Program-made: the position numbers and the translations under genes
Notes under the pieces: generated by a model
Seen by the model: only the letters and a program-made list of their open reading frames with translations
Told to the model about the DNA's origin: nothing
Database searches by the model: none
Part shown: positions 1 to 5,336 of the stretch, one piece after another
Position numbering within the stretch: the stretch's first letter is position 1
Layout: every line of letters starts with the position of its first letter
Assembly (NCBI GenBank): GCA_900553845.1
Contig: USEW01000129.1
Location: 1 to 5,336 of the forward strand
Length of the DNA: 5,336 nt
From: an uncultured bacterium
Lineage (GTDB): Bacteria > Cyanobacteriota > Vampirovibrionia > Gastranaerophilales > Gastranaerophilaceae
Reading direction: 5' to 3'

Positions 1-419
1 CAACTTGCGGCGGTATTAAAATAGTCAGATTTTTAGTTGTGTTTAAATATATAAATACTGAAATAAAAAAAATTATACACCCAAACGCTGTCTACCCTAT
101 AAGAATTAATAATCAGATTGTGCCAAAGGATGTAATGACACAAATAATTATTTTTATATGTTTTTATGCACTTGTATTAATTATAAGCATACTTCTGGTT
201 ATGATAATTGAAGGAAATGTGACAATTGCAACAACAGGAGTTTTATCAGCTATAAATAATGTTGGTCTTGCATTTGGATTGATTGGTCCAAACGGTAATT
301 TTGATGCACTTCATCCTTTAACTAAAATAATTTTATCAGCCAATATGCTTATTGGAAGACTTGAAGTCATCCCTTTTATTGCTTTGTTCTCAAAAGATTT
401 TTGGAAGTTTAAAACTTAA
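1..419 (+). CDS. trkH: TrkH-family potassium uptake protein, C-terminal part (5' end outside window)
   Basis: This is the C-terminal end of a membrane subunit of a Trk/Ktr-type K+ uptake system, which moves potassium through the inner membrane and is normally gated by a cytoplasmic TrkA/KtrA subunit (family knowledge). The reading frame is open from base 3, so the GTG at 39 is internal and not the start. The first visible codons read TCGGIKIVRF, the family's conserved GGIK stretch, followed by the typical 'HPNAVYPIRIN' cytoplasmic loop. Next come a membrane helix (about 135-215), the fourth pore loop NNVGLAFG with downstream GP...NF, and a last helix holding the conserved arginine in MLIGRLE. 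The protein ends FWKFKT, as TrkH proteins usually do. About 138 residues are visible of the roughly 450-490 usual for the family. The pore loop has Leu-Ala where many TrkH proteins have Pro-Gly. No trkA is visible. The gene ends 7 bases from a convergent gene, with no clear terminator between them. Confidence 0.9.
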   Translation, partial: TCGGIKIVRFLVVFKYINTEIKKIIHPNAVYPIRINNQIVPKDVMTQIIIFICFYALVLIISILLVMIIEGNVTIATTGVLSAINNVGLAFGLIGPNGNFDALHPLTKIILSANMLIGRLEVIPFIALFSKDFWKFKT

Positions 420-426
420 AAGCTTT

Positions 427-1007
427 TTATGCTAATTGAGATTTGAGTTTGCTGACTTCATTTTCACAATTTTCTACAGCTTGATTTTTTAAGAAATAAG
501 TTGCAAGACTACCTATAGCGCCAATTGCAGCACCTGCAATTTTATACATTCCATCTTTTGGGGTCAATTTTCTGATGACATTATATGCTCCAAACCTATA
601 AATAAAGCAGGTGCTATTCCAGCCAATAAGTATTTCCATGGTTTTTCTTTTTTAAGTTCAGTATTTTGTACTTTTCTTTTATATTCTTCGCCATAAAGTT
701 TAGGACCAGAAAAAGCATTTACAAGTAAAAATGGAGTCAAGCAAGCCAGATAAGTGCTAAAATTATATTTATTATCTTTTTGACTTGCATTAGGTATAAA
801 CATTGTTGATGCTATAAACAATGTCGCAAATAAAAAATCAAACATTTTATTTGCTTCTTTTGTATTTTCCCTTACAAAAAAGATTTTGTCATTAATCTCT
901 TTATTTTTGTTGTCATTATCATTTTGTTTAAAACTAATTTTTTTAGGAAGAGGATTATATAAATCTATGTTATTTGTTACTCCAAAATTAACATTATTTA
1001 CCTTCAT
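427..1007 (-). pseudogene. Small multi-pass membrane protein, unknown function, split by an apparent -1 frameshift
   Basis: I do not recognise a named family. The frame from the ATG at 1005-1007 runs 147 codons to a TGA at 564. Its first 138 residues look natural: a polar N-terminus (MKVNNVNFG...KKISFK), an Asn/Asp/Lys-rich linker, and hydrophobic segments at about 55-73, 85-101 and 127-138. The last nine residues (LEHIMSSEN) do not. Starting at the same place, another frame continues FGAYNVIRKLTPKDG, then a further hydrophobic Ala/Gly-rich segment and a charged, helix-like tail ending KLKSQLA, with a TAA at 427-429. Adding one T to the coding-strand TTT (plus strand 592-594) joins the two parts into 193 residues with about four membrane segments. 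I therefore treat 427-1007 as one gene carrying a one-base deletion, either real decay or an assembly error. The ribosome-binding site is weak (AGAGAAAA-like). The N-terminal 'VNFG...ISFK' pattern resembles proteins of Gastranaerophilales (inference from memory). If the annotation is not repaired, the intact parts are 564-1007 and 427-about 596. Confidence 0.6.
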
Positions 1008-1053
1008 GAATCGTTTTCTCTATCAACAAAAAAATATACTTACTTATATAAAA

Positions 1054-1083
1054 AGTATAAAAATATTTTTTGCTATTTTACAA
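1054..1083 (-). promoter_or_regulatory. Candidate promoter of the small membrane-protein gene
   Basis: Reading the minus strand, a -35-like TTGTAA (plus 1078-1083) stands 18 bases before a -10-like TATACT (plus 1054-1059), about 46 bases upstream of the ATG at 1007. The gene needs its own promoter because a strong terminator lies just upstream at 1104-1152. The region is so A+T-rich that such matches arise by chance, and other TATA-like hexamers lie nearby. Confidence 0.3.
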
Positions 1084-1103
1084 AAATAACATTTACAAAA
1101 TTT

Positions 1104-1152
1104 AAAAAAAAATAAATCCTGGGCGCAAAGGCTTTGCCTTTGTGCCCAGGAT
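1104..1152 (-). terminator. Intrinsic terminator of the hpf-der transcript
   Basis: An inverted repeat pairs 1116-1132 with 1136-1152 around a 3-base loop: 17 pairs with one imperfect position (1125 against 1143). It is rich in G+C in an otherwise A+T-rich stretch. On the minus strand the hairpin is followed by a T-run (plus-strand A9 at 1104-1112), the layout of a Rho-independent terminator. It begins 19 bases past the der stop codon, so it most likely ends the hpf-der message. On the plus strand the bases after the hairpin are A-rich rather than T-rich, and no plus-strand gene leads into it, so the direction is clear. Confidence 0.9.
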
Positions 1153-1170
1153 AAATAAAAATTATAAATT

Positions 1171-2511
1171 TTACTTCCTTTTATCTTCACCACGTTCGCG
1201 GAAAGAAACACGGAATGGAACACCAATAAAACCAAATGATTCTCGCAATTGGTTTTCTAAATACCTTTTATAGCTATCTTTTACAAGTTTTTTATCATTT
1301 ATAAATATAACAAATGTGGGTGGAGAGTCACAAACTTGTGTTGAATAGTAAATTTTCAAACGTTTACCTTTAAATGATGTTGGCGGATTGATTACATAAG
1401 CTTCATTTACTATTTTATTTAGCAAGCTTGTTGAAATTCGTTTTTTATATTGTTCATATACTTTTTTTGCTTCAATAAAAATTAAATTTATACGTTTTTT
1501 TGTAACAGCCGATATAAATATTTTAGGCACAAAGTTTAAAAAAGGTGCTTCTGATTCTATTTTTTTTTCGTATTTAACAGTTGAATAAGTGTCTTTATTT
1601 TCTACAATATCCCATTTGTTTATAGCAAGTATTATACCTTTGCCTGCTTCTACGATTATCTGAGATATTTTTTTATCCTGGTCTGTTAACCCGATTGTTG
1701 CATCAATAACTAAAATAGCAATATCACATTCTCTTATAGCTCGTATTGAGCGGTCAACTGCAAATTTTTCAACCCCATAATCGACTTTAGATTTTTTTCT
1801 TATTCCAGCCGTGTCAATTATTGTATATTCTTCATTTTCAAATTTTAATTTTGAATTGATGCTATCTCGTGTTGTGCCGCTAATGTCTGATACAATAAGT
1901 CTATTTTCGTTTAAAAGAGCATTAACAATTGAGGATTTTCCCGCATTTGGACGTCCTACTATTGCTATTTTTATTGATTTTTCATCCTCTTCTACTTGAC
2001 ATTTTTCATCCATATCTTCAACTATTTTATCAAGCAAATCACCAACACCGCCAGAGCCATGAAGAGCACTTATAATATATGGTTCACCAAGTGCGAGCTG
2101 ATAAAAATCATAAGCATAAGCTTGTTTATTAATAGTATCAACTTTATTCGCTGTTAAAAATATTGGTTTATTTGAACGTCTTAAATAATTGGCAATTTCA
2201 ATATCAACAGGGTTGATACCATCTTTTGCATCAACCATAAAAATAATTTTATCGGCTTCATCAAGAGCTAATTCAACTTGGGCAAAGATATTTTTCATTA
2301 TTTCATCCTCATCATTTGGAATTATGCCGCCTGTATCAATGACGATAAATTCTTTGCCACACCACGTTATATCAAAATATATCCTGTCACGGGTTACACC
2401 TGGCGCATCATCAACTATTGATTTTCTTGAACCGATTAATCTATTTACAAATGTCGACTTTCCGACATTTGGACGTCCTACTATTGCTATTATTTCACGT
2501 TTATTTGACAT
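1171..2511 (-). CDS. der: Ribosome biogenesis GTPase Der (EngA)
   Basis: Der is an essential GTPase with two tandem G domains that binds the 50S ribosomal subunit precursor and supports its late assembly in the cytoplasm (family knowledge). The 446-residue length is normal for the family. G domain 1 shows GRPNVGKS (12-19), the switch motif DAPGVTRD (35-42), DTGG (59-62) and NKVD (122-125). After an acidic linker (about 165-178), G domain 2 shows GRPNAGKS (186-193), SGTTRDS (211-217), DTAG (233-236) and NKWD (298-301). The remaining C-terminal part, about 355-446, is the KH-like RNA-binding domain and ends in the usual basic tail (RERGEDKRK). All GTP-binding motifs are intact. The ATG at 2509-2511 places the P-loop where expected. 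No good Shine-Dalgarno is visible, and the upstream hpf stop is only 8 bases away, so translation may be coupled to hpf. A strong terminator follows 19 bases after the stop. Confidence 0.98.
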   Translation of the reverse strand: MSNKREIIAIVGRPNVGKSTFVNRLIGSRKSIVDDAPGVTRDRIYFDITWCGKEFIVIDTGGIIPNDEDEIMKNIFAQVELALDEADKIIFMVDAKDGINPVDIEIANYLRRSNKPIFLTANKVDTINKQAYAYDFYQLALGEPYIISALHGSGGVGDLLDKIVEDMDEKCQVEEDEKSIKIAIVGRPNAGKSSIVNALLNENRLIVSDISGTTRDSINSKLKFENEEYTIIDTAGIRKKSKVDYGVEKFAVDRSIRAIRECDIAILVIDATIGLTDQDKKISQIIVEAGKGIILAINKWDIVENKDTYSTVKYEKKIESEAPFLNFVPKIFISAVTKKRINLIFIEAKKVYEQYKKRISTSLLNKIVNEAYVINPPTSFKGKRLKIYYSTQVCDSPPTFVIFINDKKLVKDSYKRYLENQLRESFGFIGVPFRVSFRERGEDKRK

Positions 2512-2519
2512 TATAAAAA

Positions 2520-2909
2520 TTATTCATTTTCATCAAAAGCTTCATTTTCTTCCGTAGCTGTCATTTCTTCGTTCTCACCTTCATAACGAATAGATTCACC
2601 TTTATTTTTAGGGTTCAAATGTTTATCTTTGTATTTTATTATTTGTCTGTCTAACTTGTCAGCAAGTAAGTCGATTACAGCATACATGGATTCGGCTTTT
2701 TCTTCTGATACTATATTTTGTGAAGGTAATTTACATATAACCTCAGCATGATGTTTTTCATTAACTGATGGATTTTTTACAACACTTAATGTTAATTCTA
2801 TCATTTGTATTTGGTCATAATGGTTTAATACTTTTCCAAATTTTTCTTTTGCATAACTTTTTATTGCGTCTGTAATTTCAATATTACGGCCATTTACAAC
2901 TACACGCAT
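2520..2909 (-). CDS. hpf: Ribosome hibernation promoting factor, S30AE family, short form with acidic tail
   Basis: HPF/RaiA/LrtA proteins bind the 30S subunit in the mRNA/tRNA channel and silence ribosomes during stress or slow growth (family knowledge). Residues 1-97 form the S30AE domain: the opening NGRNIEITDAIKSYA, the central LSVVKNPSV...HHAEV, and the helix AESMYAVIDLLADKLDRQ followed by KYKDKH. The pattern, especially AESMYAVIDLLADKL, is close to cyanobacterial LrtA from memory. At 129 residues the protein lacks the C-terminal dimerisation domain of long-form HPF (about 180-200 residues), which drives 100S ribosome dimers. Instead, residues 105-129 are a Glu-rich tail (GENEEM...ENEAFDENE). 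There is no room for a lost C-terminal domain, because der starts 8 bases after the stop. The start is secure: GGAGG lies 10 bases before the ATG. The gene has its own near-consensus promoter and appears to be the first gene of an hpf-der operon. Confidence 0.93.
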   Translation of the reverse strand: MRVVVNGRNIEITDAIKSYAKEKFGKVLNHYDQIQMIELTLSVVKNPSVNEKHHAEVICKLPSQNIVSEEKAESMYAVIDLLADKLDRQIIKYKDKHLNPKNKGESIRYEGENEEMTATEENEAFDENE

Positions 2910-2919
2910 ATTTATTTTG

Positions 2920-2924
2920 CCTCC
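2920..2924 (-). promoter_or_regulatory. Ribosome-binding site of hpf
   Basis: On the minus strand GGAGG (plus-strand cctcc) stands 10 bases before the ATG at 2907-2909. It is the clearest Shine-Dalgarno in the window, contrasting with the absence of one before der. It fixes the hpf start and suggests efficient translation. Confidence 0.8.
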
Positions 2925-2943
2925 ATAAAACTTATACTTTTTT

Positions 2944-2972
2944 ATTATATAACAGTTTATTAAAAATTACAA
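2944..2972 (-). promoter_or_regulatory. Sigma-70-type promoter of the hpf-der operon
   Basis: Reading the minus strand, TTGTAA (plus 2967-2972, 4 of 6 matches to TTGACA) is followed after exactly 17 bases by a perfect TATAAT (plus 2944-2949). Transcription would begin near 2937, giving a leader of about 28 bases that includes the GGAGG ribosome-binding site. The -35 box overlaps the last codons of rsmG, whose stop codon occupies 2967-2969. A+T richness raises the chance of false matches, but the perfect -10, ideal spacing and correct placement make this the best promoter in the window. Confidence 0.7.
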
Positions 2973-3698
2973 AGGATTGTTTTTTATGCTTGAGTATGAT
3001 CTTGGGTATTGGCTTGAAGTCTCTTTTGTTTTCTTTATTATTAACAAATTCCTTTTATAATCTATTTCCAAGGGCAGTTCATATTTAATAATATCAATAA
3101 TTTCAGCATTTAGTTTTTTTAAAGCATTTTTAGCAAGAAATATTTCATCTTTTATATGTTTACCTTTATATGCAACAAAATAAAGCTCCTTTTTCACAAA
3201 TGGCATTGCATATTCAAGAAGTATATTTAATGGAGCTAAAGCTCGTGAGGTTACAATATCATAACTATTTTTTAAATCATATGGCAGATTTTCTATTCTT
3301 ATACATTTTGTTTTTAAATTCTCAATATTTAAATTTCTTATGATTTGGTTTATAAATTCAATTTTCTTTGATATGGAATCTATTGCAAGTATATCTAAAT
3401 TGTTAAAACATATGCCTAAAGGTATTGAGGGAAACCCCCCACCTGTACCAATATCCATAACTTTTGTTATTTTGTGATAGAATGAATATTTTTTTAAAAA
3501 TAAACCAAATGATAGTGAATCATAAATATGTTTTTCAAATATTATATTTAAATCATTTTTACTCATTAAATTTGTATGTAAATTATAATTTTTAAATAAT
3601 TCTACGAATCTGATAACTTTATCTATATCGGCATCTTCAAGATTTAAAAATAAGCCTTCATTTATTATCTCTTTAATAAAAAGTTTATTTTCATTCAT
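2967..3698 (-). CDS. rsmG: 16S rRNA (guanine-527-N7)-methyltransferase RsmG (GidB)
   Basis: RsmG transfers a methyl group from S-adenosylmethionine to N7 of G527 (E. coli numbering) in 16S rRNA, near the decoding site; its loss gives low-level streptomycin resistance in several bacteria (family knowledge). Counting from the ATG at 3696-3698, the 243 residues show the N-terminal NLHTNLMS...EKHIYDSL region (39-62), the SAM-binding loop DIGTGGGFPSIPL (82-94), the acidic second strand with DSISKK (107-112), SRALAPL (151-157), YKGK (177-180) and the usual end YPRSYSSIKNNPL. Length and ends are complete. An in-frame TTG at 3705-3707 would add three residues, but it sits only 2 bases from the AAGGGG ribosome-binding site, so the ATG is preferred. 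The start overlaps the end of the upstream gene by 8 bases (ATGAATGA), which suggests co-transcription and translational coupling. Confidence in function is high. Confidence 0.97.
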   Translation of the reverse strand: MNENKLFIKEIINEGLFLNLEDADIDKVIRFVELFKNYNLHTNLMSKNDLNIIFEKHIYDSLSFGLFLKKYSFYHKITKVMDIGTGGGFPSIPLGICFNNLDILAIDSISKKIEFINQIIRNLNIENLKTKCIRIENLPYDLKNSYDIVTSRALAPLNILLEYAMPFVKKELYFVAYKGKHIKDEIFLAKNALKKLNAEIIDIIKYELPLEIDYKRNLLIIKKTKETSSQYPRSYSSIKNNPL

Positions 3699-5336
3699 TA
3701 TAATCAATACCCCTTAATTCATTCTTGTTTGCAATAAAGCTAAATTTTTCTTCACCAAGTCTTATTTTTAAATCTTTTAAACGAGATTTTACATTTTCAA
3801 TATTTTCATTTGAAAAATTATTTTTAATTGCTATTGAGAGAACTAAAAGAAAACATTTTAAAGCTTCCTCATCATTTTTTATAAAATAAAAATAGTCTCC
3901 TAAATTTAATTGACTCTCAGCTAAATAAAATTTATCATTTAATTTATTTGCATACGATATTGCTTCTTTGAAGTAAATGTATGCTTCATTGCTTCTTTTA
4001 TATAAAAGCATTTTCCCTAAATTTATTGATGCAAAATAAGCTTCTTCATAATTATTGTTCTGAGATTCAAATTTTAACGATAGTTTGAAATATTCATAAG
4101 CTTTTTCATTATTTTTGCTTTCGTACAGACTTATATTTCCCAGATTATAATAAATGGAGCCTGTATATTTTACGCTGTTTTTGCTGTTTTTGTCGTTATT
4201 TATATGCTCAAGACATTTAAAATAGTATTCTTTTGCCTTGCTTATATCGTCGATATCATCAAACCCGGTTGCAAGTTTATAATAGTATTCAATTTTTAAA
4301 TCAATATTTTCTGAATTGTCTACTATATTTTTTATTTTTAACAATATTTCAATAGCATATTTAGGTTCGTTAATAATCTCAACATAATCATTGGTTGTTT
4401 CTATTCTTAAGTCATTAGGAAGCATATTTTTTTTATCATTCAATATTTTATTATAAATTTCTTTTGCTAAATCATTTTTAAAGATTGCTTTATATATTTT
4501 TGCAATTTGGGAATAAATGTAGTATGTTTTAATTGTTTCATTTTTCAAAACACAGATTTCTATGGCTTTTTTATAAAGGTTTAATGCTTTTTTATAATTG
4601 GATAATTTTTGGTATAACATACCAAGCTTTGTGTATGTATAAACTAATTTTTTATCTTCTTCGTTAAGCTCTTTATCTAAAATTAAATTATAAATATCAA
4701 TAGCTTTATAATATTCAAGATTTTTTTCATATTCTAAAGCTGTTTGAAATAAATTTTCTACTTGATTGTTATCTATAATTTCATTTTTCTTTAAAGTTTT
4801 TTGTTCATTATCATTTTTTTCAATATTGTGTTTATCAAAATTAATTTTATCTTTTAAAGATGTATTAAATGAAGAAGTTAAAAGCAATTGCTCTTCTCTT
4901 GTTAATGCTACTGGAGATATTTTATTTTCATTTATATTAAAAGTATCATCTTCTTTATTCCACTTTAAAAACCTATGAATTGTATAACTAGGAAATAACG
5001 ATTGTTCTGTTATTCTTTTACTAGCTCTTCCCGTTGGTGCTAAAAGCGCTAGATGTCTTTCAAGTTCATATGGTGAATAATTATTTATTTGTTGATATAT
5101 TTTTGTAATTGATTTAATAATTGTTGTTTTACCTGTTCCAGGCCCTCCAGTTATAACTAAAAACTTATTTATAAGTGCTTCTTGTATTGCATGTAATTGT
5201 TCGTTATTAAATTTTATATTATTTTCTTTTTCAAAATTTTCCAAAATATTAGAACTTATAACACTATCTTTATTATAATCATTAGACAAAGAAAATATCC
5301 TTTCTGCTATATATTTTTCTGCTTCATACATTTTTT
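3691..5336 (-). CDS. RecD2-like helicase fragment joined in frame to a TPR-repeat region (5' end outside window)
   Basis: The frame is open to the right edge. The ATG at 5329-5331 is probably internal, because MYEAEKYIAERI matches the 'lYrAE..iAeri' segment that lies well inside RecD2 proteins. Counting from it, 546 residues are visible. Residues 1-137 are RecD2-like: Q motif region FNNEQLHAIQEAL (41-53), Walker A GGPGTGKTT (62-70), motif Ia APTGRASKR (98-106) and TIHRFLKW (117-124). In RecD2 the Walker B segment (typically DEAS) should follow soon after. Here the protein changes at about 137-139 to SPVALTREEQLLL, a charged linker rich in Lys, Asn and Glu (160-190), then about seven TPR-type helical hairpins (roughly 191-217, 229-262, 267-299, 344-375, 389-420, 428-462, 466-503) and a capping helix. 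Walker B and helicase motifs III-VI are absent, so helicase activity is unlikely. No Met codon occurs between residues 2 and 237, so the TPR part has no obvious start of its own. It overlaps rsmG by 8 bases. It may be a true fusion, a gene rearrangement or an assembly chimera. Confidence 0.75.
   Translation of the reverse strand, partial: KMYEAEKYIAERIFSLSNDYNKDSVISSNILENFEKENNIKFNNEQLHAIQEALINKFLVITGGPGTGKTTIIKSITKIYQQINNYSPYELERHLALLAPTGRASKRITEQSLFPSYTIHRFLKWNKEDDTFNINENKISPVALTREEQLLLTSSFNTSLKDKINFDKHNIEKNDNEQKTLKKNEIIDNNQVENLFQTALEYEKNLEYYKAIDIYNLILDKELNEEDKKLVYTYTKLGMLYQKLSNYKKALNLYKKAIEICVLKNETIKTYYIYSQIAKIYKAIFKNDLAKEIYNKILNDKKNMLPNDLRIETTNDYVEIINEPKYAIEILLKIKNIVDNSENIDLKIEYYYKLATGFDDIDDISKAKEYYFKCLEHINNDKNSKNSVKYTGSIYYNLGNISLYESKNNEKAYEYFKLSLKFESQNNNYEEAYFASINLGKMLLYKRSNEAYIYFKEAISYANKLNDKFYLAESQLNLGDYFYFIKNDEEALKCFLLVLSIAIKNNFSNENIENVKSRLKDLKIRLGEEKFSFIANKNELRGIDYNE
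3710..3715 (-). promoter_or_regulatory. Ribosome-binding site of rsmG, inside the upstream gene
   Basis: On the minus strand AAGGGG lies 11 bases before the ATG at 3698 and only 2 bases before the alternative TTG at 3707. The spacing favours the ATG. The site lies within the last codons of the upstream RecD2-TPR reading frame, so ribosomes finishing that gene would pass over it. Confidence 0.6.

Noticed and set aside
39..419. GTG at 39 as the start of a short membrane protein
   Set aside because: The frame is open upstream and encodes the conserved TrkH stretch TCGGIKIVRF from base 3, so the gene is cut by the window edge.
418..427. Palindrome AAAAGCTTTT between trkH and the convergent gene as a shared terminator
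   Set aside because: It has no loop and only two G/C bases, so it would not form a stable hairpin in RNA.
585..610. Programmed -1 frameshifting in the membrane-protein gene
   Set aside because: No X XXY YYZ slippery heptamer is in phase before the break (codons GCT TTA TTT ATA GGT TTG), and no clear downstream pairing was seen.
886..1089. Plus-strand frame of 67 codons
   Set aside because: It lies antisense to the membrane-protein gene and its promoter region, has a low-complexity hydrophobic sequence typical of A+T-rich shadow frames, and shows no clear ribosome-binding site.
1044..1235. Minus-strand frame of 63 codons across the terminator
   Set aside because: It reads through the der end in another frame and through the terminator hairpin, and its sequence does not resemble a protein family.
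2189..2557. Plus-strand frame of 122 codons opposite der
   Set aside because: It is the Ser/Ile-rich antisense shadow of the well-supported der and hpf coding sequences.
3699..3707. TTG at 3705-3707 as the rsmG start
   Set aside because: It lies only 2 bases from the AAGGGG ribosome-binding site. The ATG three codons later has an 11-base spacing and matches the usual protein length.
5329..5331. ATG near the right edge as the true start of the RecD2-TPR gene
   Set aside because: The frame stays open to the edge, and the residues after the ATG align with an internal segment of RecD2 that normally has a few hundred residues before it. Confirming this needs sequence beyond the window.
3691..5336. 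STAND-type (Avs-like) anti-phage NTPase with TPR sensor
   Set aside because: The P-loop module is RecD2-like (superfamily 1 helicase), not a STAND NACHT/NB-ARC domain. No Walker B or effector domain is visible, and the neighbours are ribosome-related.

Overview
The window is a strongly A+T-rich bacterial fragment using the standard code, with TAA and TGA both used as stops. It carries six protein genes: five on the minus strand and one on the plus strand. My best guess at the source is an uncultured gut-type member of the non-photosynthetic Cyanobacteriota (Vampirovibrionia/Melainabacteria, order Gastranaerophilales). Two things suggest this. The hibernation factor resembles cyanobacterial LrtA in its N-terminal domain, and the small membrane protein opens with a 'VNFG...ISFK' N-terminus of a kind I associate with that group. 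This is an inference; other low-GC lineages such as Brachyspira or low-GC Firmicutes are not excluded.

Left part (1-1170). The 3' end of a TrkH-type potassium transporter gene enters from the left edge on the plus strand and stops at 419. Only 7 bases separate it from a convergent minus-strand gene for a small membrane protein of unknown function (427-1007). That gene is split by what looks like a single missing base near 592-594. It has its own weak candidate promoter (1054-1083). Behind it sits a strong intrinsic terminator (1104-1152) that closes the neighbouring minus-strand unit.

Centre (1171-2972). The genes hpf and der lie 8 bases apart on the minus strand. They encode a ribosome hibernation factor and an essential two-GTPase factor for 50S subunit assembly. 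They appear to form one transcript, driven by a near-consensus sigma-70-type promoter (2944-2972) whose -35 box overlaps the stop codon of the upstream gene rsmG. The transcript ends at the hairpin behind der.

Right part (2967-5336). rsmG encodes the 16S rRNA G527 N7-methyltransferase. It overlaps by 8 bases the end of a large gene that runs off the right edge. That gene is the most unusual object here. Its N-terminal part is the RecD2 helicase segment carrying the Q motif, Walker A and motif Ia, and it then passes in frame into about seven TPR repeats in place of the rest of the helicase. It could be a real gene fusion, a decayed recD2, or an assembly chimera; the sequence alone does not decide.

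Functionally, the rsmG-hpf-der block is a ribosome-centred cluster covering rRNA modification, ribosome dormancy and large-subunit assembly. It is flanked by a lineage-specific membrane protein and a potassium uptake gene. I found no tRNA, rRNA, CRISPR array, insertion sequence or classic defence system.
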